Source of the DNA: Thoreauomyces humboldtii
Taxonomy: Eukaryota; Chytridiomycota; Chytridiomycetes; Spizellomycetales; Powellomycetaceae
Assembly (NCBI GenBank): GCA_027596035.1
Contig: JADGJA010000039.1
Span: 1-62,276, forward strand
Reading direction: 5' to 3'
Length of the DNA: 62,276 bases
How positions within the stretch are numbered: the stretch's first letter is position 1; every line of letters starts with the position of its first letter. Below are positions 55,621 to 62,276 of the stretch, piece by piece. Made by a program: the position numbers and the translations under genes. The notes under the pieces are model-generated. The model ran no database searches. It saw only the letters and a list, made by a program, of their open reading frames with translations, and was not told where the DNA came from.

Positions 55621-56808
55621 TCACGACCAACGCCCCTTCTCCCCGGACATTTTGACTGCCACCCCAGTAGCGTCATCGAGATCGTCCTTCGGCAAACCCA
55701 GCTTCTCGTTGTCCAGCCCATGTCTGCTCTCATAATCGCCAGATCCATCCGGGTAGAAGACGCGTGCGTAGAGCTGCTGAGGGAATCCAAGACGATCCCC
55801 TTCCTTCATTCTCTCCATCCCCTTTGCATGTCGCTCGGCCGCATCCTCATACGAAATCGTCCAGTCGCTCCTCTTGTCGCCCGTCACGCGAAGGACCGAC
55901 TCGAGCATCTCGGATTGTGACACGCGGAAGGAGGATACGTAGGCCGGTCCGTTTCGGAACTGGGACAGACTGACGGTTGCCTTGTCTTCTGCTTCGATGG
56001 GAAGCGAGAGGAGAGCCGCTACAGCTCGACCCGTCTGCGGAAAAGTGGAGGTGTTGATGCGGACCTCCTCCTCCTTTCCGTAGAAGGTGACGGACTTCTT
56101 GGAGAAGTCGAACCCGAAGAGTTCGGGGCCCGATGACAGAGAATACTCGTACCAAAAACTGCAGACGACGCCGATCCAGCTGCTCACGCCGAGGTCCTCG
56201 ATCAGCTTGCGGTCGGCTGCCTTGGGAGGTCCGATGAGGGTGTCCTTTTGGAGAGCGCTCTGGGTGAAGTCGGTTCCATACTCGTTGGGGATGACCCAGG
56301 GGACCGATACCTGGGCGGCGGCTCGAATGAGCTTCTCAGACTGGCCTCTCGGAGCTGTGACAGCCATCGTAATGACCAGAGCATCGATCCCTTGCAGAGC
56401 GGCAACGAGGGTGGCTGGCTGGTCGTAGTCAACGTGAACTGTGCGGATGCCTTCAGGAACCTTCGAAGTCGATTCGGCGCGGGTAAGGGCCACCAGATTA
56501 TGCTTTCTGCCCCGCAGGAGCAAGTTACGGTACGTGGAAATTGAAGATGCTGCACCGGTACTTGGTAGGGTTAGAGCCAGGCTTGGTGTTCCGTTGTTCC
56601 GCACAGCCTGTGCCACTTCCTCCATCTGCAGTTGCTGGCCAGAAGTCAAGTCACCCCTCCACTTGCCCACCAGAAATGACAACCGTGCGACGGAAAGCAT
56701 TCAGCCAAGCCACCTGATCCGAGCAGGTTAATCACAAGCATATGTCTAAAGCGGATCATCATTGGCACTTACGCCGACTATCGCGACGTTTTTGATGTAC
56801 TTTGACAT
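55621..56808 (-). CDS. NmrA-like / isoflavone-reductase-like NAD(P)-binding protein
   Basis: A Rossmann-fold protein of the atypical SDR (NmrA-like) family. Exon 1 (from the ATG at 56808) reads MSKYIKNVAIVG and ends at a gtaagt donor. The main exon encodes RKHNLVALTRAES, VHVDYDQPATLVAALQGIDAL, VPWVIPNEYGTDF, SWIGVVCSFWYEYSL and the family C-terminus LYARVFYPDGSGDYE. The Gly-rich dinucleotide motif that should follow the first strand (G-x-x-G-x-x-G) is not clean: the first bases after the splice read GAASSISTYRNLLL and cannot be joined to exon 1 in phase by any acceptor I can see. Either the motif has degenerated, a small indel is present, or an exon was missed. Such proteins act as redox sensors or reductases. 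Function here is unknown. Confidence 0.8.
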
Positions 56809-57107
56809 AACGTAGTAGTGGTATAGGTAAATCTGGATTGGTTGCAGAGGGCGAGTCGAGACGCACGGCATTTAAACGCTGCGCTGCGGCTGTCGGGTTC
56901 TTCGGGAGTCCCTCAGGGTCCCTCATCCGGAAGTCCGACGGCAACCATCTCATGCCGAGGACTGAGTACGCTGTAAAGCCCACACGCAACGAGACCTGTT
57001 GATGACTCTAACGATAACAGCTACAACTCCGGACGTTTGCACATTCCATCATATATTGTTGAAAAGATAGGCGGAGAAAGAGGGACGGAGCAGTTTACCA
57101 AGTCCGT

Positions 57108-57327
57108 CTACTTCTTTGCGTCCTGCTCGGCCTGAGTCTTTGCCTGGCAGCCGCAGCGTTCCTCTTCTTTGACGCCCGCGAGAGCAGTGTCGATGTGCTT
57201 GCCGCATCCTGTGAGCAAACCCGGGGACAGACAACGATGAGGAAACTGTTTGAGACACAACAATCTTTCCTCACGTACCAGCCCAAGTGGCCTTCTTGCA
57301 CGAATCGCAGGTGACTTGCTTGCACAT
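57108..57327 (-). CDS. 49-residue Cys-rich fungal protein (CxxC-type)
   Basis: Two exons, 57327-57279 and 57208-57108, with a 70-base gtacgt...ctcacag intron. The product is 49 residues: exon 1 MCKQVTCDSCKKATWAG, exon 2 CGKHIDTALAGVKEEERC, ending CGCQAKTQAEQDAKK. Cysteines are arranged C-x4-C-x2-C ... C ... C-x-C, which could bind zinc. The phrase TWxGCGxH is widespread in fungal and other eukaryotic genomes in very small proteins of unknown function. It is intron-split at the same residue that joins the two Cys groups, and is too short to be found by a length cutoff. The start is the first ATG, and the join gives an exact frame. Confidence 0.8.
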
Positions 57328-58286
57328 TGTGTTTATGGTGGAAGCGTAAAGTATGCTGTTGAAGACAGACGGACGCCTTGTTGCGTCAATAAGCAAGTCA
57401 GGCGACCAGCCGCAGCAATTCATCAAGCCCTTACTCGGCGCCGCTCTGCACAGGAGATGACCGCAGAGGCCTGCACCGGCAGGGCAGCGTGTACCGTACC
57501 GTTGTGCGAAACCGATTGTTCACGTAGTGGACTACGTCTATGCGGAATTATCAAGAAACTCCATCGATACATCAACGAAAGAGTACCCTGGCAAGCTAAA
57601 GCTCGCAATCATCACCCGGAGGAGTCGGTAGAATCTCATCCGGAACGACAAAATATGTGAAGTAGGAATGGAAATGAACGACCCGAATATAGTGCAGACG
57701 TCGGGTGGGCGAACACTTTCACGCCCCACGCTAAGTTGCCAAAGGGGGGCGATCGGCGAAATTATGCGCCGACGCTGCGTGGAGAGGGTTGATTCGCTGT
57801 TTTGGCTCATGTAGTGCGTAGCTATAGCACGGAATCAAGGAAGGGCGGCGCCCCAGCGGTAAAGCCGGTTTGCCTATGAGATGTCCGGCAGCATTGATGC
57901 ATGGTGAGCGTGAGAAAATCAAGTGGAAGGCAGGAGATGACGAAAGCGAGTAAGGAACTAGCAGGCAATGTTCAGGATATTCCCATGATTGGGAGGGTTT
58001 GAACGCTGCGTACTGGCATGACCTCGCTGTTCGGGTTGTTGCAGTTGAAAAAGACCGGACAGAGTCGGTTTTTTTTCGAGCTTTATATTCCCTCAAAGTG
58101 TGTGGCGCAGCACAACATCAAGAACATTCAGACGCGATTTCCAAAAATTCGATTCCATGCTCGCAAAAGAAGACAAGGAGAGAGAGGGAACAATGAGGAT
58201 GATATGGTGCATGCCACAGAAACGAGTCCGCCGCCTATCACGTGAGAGATCCCTAGGGGGTCGCCGCGCATGAAGAGACGGCACTT
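57328..58286. other. Intergenic region, no gene recognised
   Basis: 959 bases upstream of the small Cys-rich gene and downstream of BRE1 (both minus). Open frames of 60-120 codons occur on both strands without recognisable domains. No RNA gene seen. Confidence 0.35.
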
Positions 58287-61200
58287 TCACAGGTAAACCT
58301 GCCGAATATCTTGAATGCCGAACGCTATACCGCACGTTGGACACTTGCGCTGTCTTGAGTTGTACATCTCGTCGATGCATCCTTTGCTGAAAATAACATC
58401 AAGAATTAACCTCAGTTATACAATGTTATGGGACCCAGATGTATGACTCACCAAAAGGTGTGCATGCACTTATTTAGAACGTGACTCTTGAATTTGTTGT
58501 TGCAACTACTGCACTTGAGTAGCAGCTGTGAACGACAACATGGGTGTTGTCAGCATAAGGAGCGGCAGTGAGGATGCCCAAAAAGACTCTCCAACGCACC
58601 TTGTACTGTTCCAGCTCCTTCTGCAATCCCGCGTCAGCCACCTGTTCCGTTTTGCCCATTTTTTCAAGTTTCCGTTGTAGCAGCGCAGCCGCTTCCTGAG
58701 AGGTTCGCCGTTCCTCGGCCTCCTGCTCTAAGAGCGTCACTTGTTTCTTCAGCATGGCCGTGGCCTGGCCGAACAAATGAAATCAACAATCAGCCACAAG
58801 AAGCGGTTCAAATGCCTGGAGGAATCTACCCACATTCTCATATTTGAGGGTCCAAGAACGCTCCGAATCTTTGAGAGCCGTGATTTCGCGCATATGCTCC
58901 GCAAGGAGTCGTTGCTGCTGGTCGAAGGAGGCCTTATGTGTGGAAACCTCCCGTTCCAAAAGGTGCTGAAATTTGACTATTTAGCGCGGGCTTCCGCCGC
59001 AAACAGCGCGACATGGCCCACTTACTAGTTGCTGTGTGAGCGCCTTTTCCCGCGTTTCTGACACACGTATAGTTTCTAGTTGCTTGTCCGATTGTCGTCT
59101 GAGTGCAATGACGAGATTGTTGGCGGTTGCACTTTGTTTTGTGAGTATAGTACACTTTTGATCGTATTTCGTTCGCTGCGATGCAAAGGCTGAGACTTTG
59201 ATAAGGATTGACGAGGATGAACAACCGAGCCGTTACCTCTGCAAGCAACCGCAATATGGTATCCTCCTTTTCGGCCAGGTCCAAAACTTTCCGAGAATTT
59301 TGCTCTTCCAGTTCCGCCCAAGCTTTCCCAAGCGTTTCGATCTCGGTTGCGAGCCGAGACTCTGTCTAGACACACGCGAAGAAGAAGTCAGACGCTAAGT
59401 CTTGGCTCTGAATGTTCCGCTCCATACCTTCTGATAAGCATCAATCACGCACTGACACTTCTCGAGCTCCTCCCGTTGCTCCTTCTCTTTTGCGATAAGA
59501 CGCTTTATCGCCTCTGACTCCGATCCAGCATCCCCAAACAAACGCTTGTAGGTATTTAAGCTGTCCTGCAGCTCATCCACCTGCTCGCGCCATCGTCTCG
59601 AGGACGAAGGCGGTCGATCGGACGAGCCAGCGCCTTTATACGTGGCGAGTCGATCTTCCATCTCATGAATGTGCCGCTGAGCATCCTTCAACTTTTGTCG
59701 AAGGTCGGCAAGTGGATTGGCGTCGTCCGGAAAATCCTCAAAGAACTTCATCAACGCTCGATCCCCGGAGCTCGCTGCCATATGCGTCTTCAGGCGAAGG
59801 ATGTCTTGCTCCAAACACAGTATCCGGTCCTTCCGTGTATTGGCAAGAACTTTAATTTCCTGCAACTGATGCATTTCTGCCTCATCCTTCGACCCTCGTA
59901 GATCGAGGTTTTGCTGCAACTGATCCCGATGCCCGCGGATGCGCGTGAGGTCCGTTTCAAGCTTGCGAAGCTCGGCCTCTGTGATCTTTCGCCGGCTGTG
60001 CTCTTCCGTCTCCAGATCTTCGGCGATCTTCGTTCGGTCCTGCCGCACTTCATCCAACTCTGCCGCGAGCTTATCCAAACGCTGCTTCAGCAGCTCATTT
60101 TCGTTCAGCTGGTATCGATACTCGTCGTCCAGATTTCGATAAAGGGGTAGTTCCCGCACAAGCTCGTCGCTAGCGGTACTGTTTGCCACCTTTTGAGCCG
60201 CCAGATAAGAATAAATACGGCAGATCGCGAAATGTGAGCGGCATGCCGCACCTGTAGCCGCAACTTGTCCAATTCCTCCATAAGCTGAACTTTCTGCGCG
60301 TGCAGCTTATTGACGTCCCCCAAGCGTATTTCTGCGATAAATGTAACCGAATCCGTATCCGTATCGGCCTGGCAACGGCATCAGGAAAGATATAGTGACT
60401 CAAATCCAAAGTCCGGCATCTCACCTGTTTTGGTCGTTCAGGATGTTCGTCATGGTAGACAGTTGCATGAGCAGCTGGAGCCGCCGTATGCTTCGCACGG
60501 TCTAACCGCCGTTCGCATTTCGTAAGGCGCGAGCCCGTCTCAGAGAGCTCTTCGTTTACTGTATTGAGCTTTTTTTGCTTTCTAAGCAACTTTCCTTCCA
60601 ACTCGTGCATCTAAACAACGAATGAGCACAAATGTTGCCTTCTTCTGAACCCTCAAAGGAAACGCTTGATACCTGCATAGATAACGTGTGGACGCGTGCC
60701 TGCAGTTGATCGACCTTCGCCCTCTCCTGTGCAAGCGGATCCGCCACGCCATTGTTCGAACCTGCCGGCCTGAAATCAGCGATCTATTCTGCATGGCTGG
60801 CATAAAGCCGCATGATGCTGCACGCACCAGCATCGTTCCGAGGCCGATCCACCTTTTGGAGCAAGTCCGCAAGAACCTCGTTAGTCGCTTCCCAGGTCTG
60901 CACAAGAGCGCCTTGGACCTCTTTCTCATGGCTGATTGGCTCGAGAATCGCTTTCAGCAATTCTGACTGATACGGGTCTGCAACAAGCATATCAGCTCCA
61001 CTATCTCCTGAATTTGAAGCATCAATTTTTCGCAGCCCTCCCTACGTTCGCTTCGCTTGCTCCGATTAGACTTTTGATTGTCCGCATCTCCATCCGCACG
61101 AGATAGAAAGTGTTTCAGATCTTCGTACACCTAATACGCACATCGAAGTAAGCACAGGTGGACGCGAGGTAACGCAACGGAAGAGAGCAGATACCTTGTG

Positions 61201-61656
61201 CATGTACGTATTCGCAAGGATCAAGCTGGCCTCGTATACGGTTTGGTTCTGTTCCAGTTGCTGAATCCGTTGAGTTGCCCGCGTGCAGCGTCGCTTGTAA
61301 GCCTGCATCTGCCGCCAGATGGCTTCCTTCTGGAAAGCGAGGACGCCGGAGCCTGGGATGTCTCCATCTGCATCCTCCTGCAAGCAGCGGTCAATCGCTG
61401 GAAGGATACGATGACGAAAAGAAGCGCAAGGTACCTCCACAGCATTGTGTTGCGTTTCGTGATCAGATCTTGTCGCTTTTCCTGACGAGGTTCGACGGTG
61501 CTTGTGATTGTCTCCTTCAACAGCACTCGCGTGGATGATAGTCTTGGAGTCGTGGTCATTGCCCTGCTGCTGCCGCTTTGCAGGGTAGGGTGGTTCAAGG
61601 GAAGGATCGTCGTCGATCCGGCGCTTCCGTTCGTCTTTTATAGGGAACTCGGACAT
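58287..61656 (-). CDS. BRE1: E3 ubiquitin ligase Bre1 (RNF20/40 homologue)
   Basis: Monoubiquitylates histone H2B (with Rad6) as a prerequisite for H3K4 and H3K79 methylation. A many-exon gene from the ATG at 61656: MSEFPIKDERKRRIDDDPS with a basic N-terminus (AKRQQQ), then long coiled-coil helices over most of the length (QLEQNQTVYEASL, SKMEELDKLRLQVR-like, DEVRQDRTKIAEDLE, ETDLTRIRGHRDQL, and so on). The C-terminus is a RING finger split by an intron at its third Cys: CSSCNNKFKSHVL, NKCMHTFC, KGCIDEMYNSRQRKCPTCG, ending AFGIQDIRQVYL, the classic Bre1 end. A ring order of Cys and His as in C3HC4 is complete. Exon borders in the coiled-coil region are approximate. The final stop at 58287-58289 is secure. 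Confidence 0.9.
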
Positions 61657-61935
61657 TTGGTTTGGACGGCGGGCAGCTTCCCAGGGACGTCTGCTGCTGG
61701 CGCTCTGCCTTGCACACTGATGGGATTCTCGTGGCCAGCGCGAGAGCTCTTCACTGCTTTAGTCTCGAGACGTAGAGAATGATGTCTTCAACAGTTTGAA
61801 CTTTGTCGAGAAGCGTGCAGTTTCAACAACATGGAGGAGAGGGGTGGAAATTGAGGAGCGCGCAAGTTCTCCTCCTCCTCCTACTTCCTTTCCTCGTTGC
61901 TACCCCTCCCACTCGATACTTTACAAGCAACGACC
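61657..61935. promoter_or_regulatory. Upstream region between BRE1 and the small 3'-end gene
   Basis: A 279-base stretch separating the divergent starts of BRE1 and the small candidate gene at 61936. No coding pattern is recognised within it. Confidence 0.3.
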
Positions 61936-62243
61936 ATGAACTTCGATTCCAGCGCAGGACGTCTCCCACCAGCAAGCGGCGGTTCCCGCATCACCAGGTA
62001 AGCAGCACGATCCTTTTCCCTCCGTCGGTTTTCTCGGACTGACCTCATTTCCAATCGCTGCACAGGGAACTGACCAACCCAGGCAACCTGAAGGTCGTCT
62101 TCCATTCTGGCGTGTACGTGGCCTCACTCAAAACTGCCCTCAAATTCCTGACTTCCTAGAAGCTGATCCCGTTCTTGCTCGAGAGCAGATTCGCTGCCGC
62201 AGTGTGGTTCTTTGCGTCCGCCGGCGATCTCCTCGCCCTTTAG
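61936..62243 (+). CDS. Putative 63-residue protein with one C-terminal hydrophobic helix
   Basis: A candidate small gene in three exons, 61936-61997, 62066-62111 and 62160-62243, with gtaagc...cacag and gtgtac...cctag introns. All junctions keep the frame, and a TAG closes it at 62241-62243. The product begins MNFDSSAGRLPPASGG, has a polar middle (RELTNPGNLKVVFHSG) and ends with a hydrophobic stretch (ESRFAAAVWFFASAGDLLAL) that could anchor it in a membrane. A tail-anchored mitochondrial outer-membrane protein such as Tom6 is possible on general layout, but sequence similarity is weak. Without the second splice, the frame ends at 62159 as a 51-residue protein. Confidence is low because the gene is short and the second intron (48 bases) is at the lower size limit. 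Confidence 0.45.
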
Positions 62244-62276
62244 AAGTTCCCATTTCCCATACCGACCCCACCGACC

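Noticed and set aside
58474..61656. Coiled-coil gene as a centriolar protein (Cep135 or similar)
   Set aside because: The C-terminal RING finger and its final residues identify it as Bre1.
1..62276. tRNA, rRNA, CRISPR or transposon sequences
   Set aside because: Reading by eye found no convincing tRNA box pairs, no rRNA blocks, no regularly spaced repeats and no transposase or reverse transcriptase motifs. A dedicated RNA and repeat search was not possible.

Overview
The window reads as nuclear DNA of a fungus. Genes are compact, the GC content is moderate to high, and there are many short GT-AG introns of about 48-100 bases. The gene set includes fungal-type MET30, BRE1, CUL4, PRP22, a fungal C2H2 zinc-finger protein and a small fungal Cys-rich protein. 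The most telling gene for taxonomy is a CFAP70-like cilia and flagella protein at 14250-18637. Dikarya have lost motile cilia, so a zoosporic (flagellate) fungus is the best inference, probably Chytridiomycota. No rRNA, tRNA, CRISPR array or transposon was recognised.

Layout. 1-335: 3' end of a small membrane protein. 900-4546 (-): phosphoinositide phospholipase C. 5325-7062 (-): Cys-rich single-pass membrane protein. 7643-8280 (+): SET-domain protein with an apparent one-base frameshift. 8593-10784 (+): PRC1/Ase1-type microtubule bundler. 11384-12214 (-): unrecognised protein. 13031-13963 (+): homeodomain protein. 14250-18637 (+): CFAP70. 18766-19489 (-): NOL12/Rrp17. 20440-21114 (+): unrecognised. 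21363-22043 (+): PRKRIP1. 22658-25962 (-): cullin-4. 26298-27441 (+): ZNF511-like. 28194-31712 (-): intronless Prp22/DHX8. 32180-36201 (+): TAF1 with a bromodomain. 36712-37021 (+): small Tyr/Ser/Asn-rich protein, frameshifted. 38257-40112 (+): Met30-like F-box/WD40 protein. 40391-41861 (-): unrecognised coiled-coil protein. 43589-45474 (+): C2H2 zinc-finger protein. 45752-47016 (-): HAD pyrimidine 5'-nucleotidase. 47331-52150 (+): PARP fused to a UBE2Q-like E2 domain. 52463-52771 (-): intact paralogue of the 36712 gene. 53258-54273 (-): SIKE/FGFR1OP2-type STRIPAK subunit. 54598-55485 (-): basic-secretory-protein-type metallopeptidase. 55621-56808 (-): NmrA-like protein. 57108-57327 (-): 49-residue Cys-rich protein. 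58287-61656 (-): Bre1. 61936-62243 (+): possible small tail-anchored protein.

Most genes are unrelated housekeeping functions: chromatin and transcription (TAF1, BRE1, SET), splicing and RNA (PRP22, PRKRIP1, NOL12), ubiquitin (CUL4, MET30, BRE1, the PARP-E2 fusion), signalling (PLC, SIKE) and cytoskeleton (Ase1, CFAP70). They do not form an obvious cluster. Several are arranged head-to-head over short shared intergenic stretches: CUL4/ZNF511, nucleotidase/PARP-E2 and PRP22/TAF1. The points most worth a second look are the PARP-E2 fusion with a non-canonical third catalytic position, the flagellar gene as a lineage marker, the dispersed small-protein paralogues with one broken copy, and two single-base frameshifts in short homopolymers, which could be mutations or assembly errors. 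Exon borders were read by eye from splice motifs and protein-family continuity. Only those I could follow base by base are given precisely.
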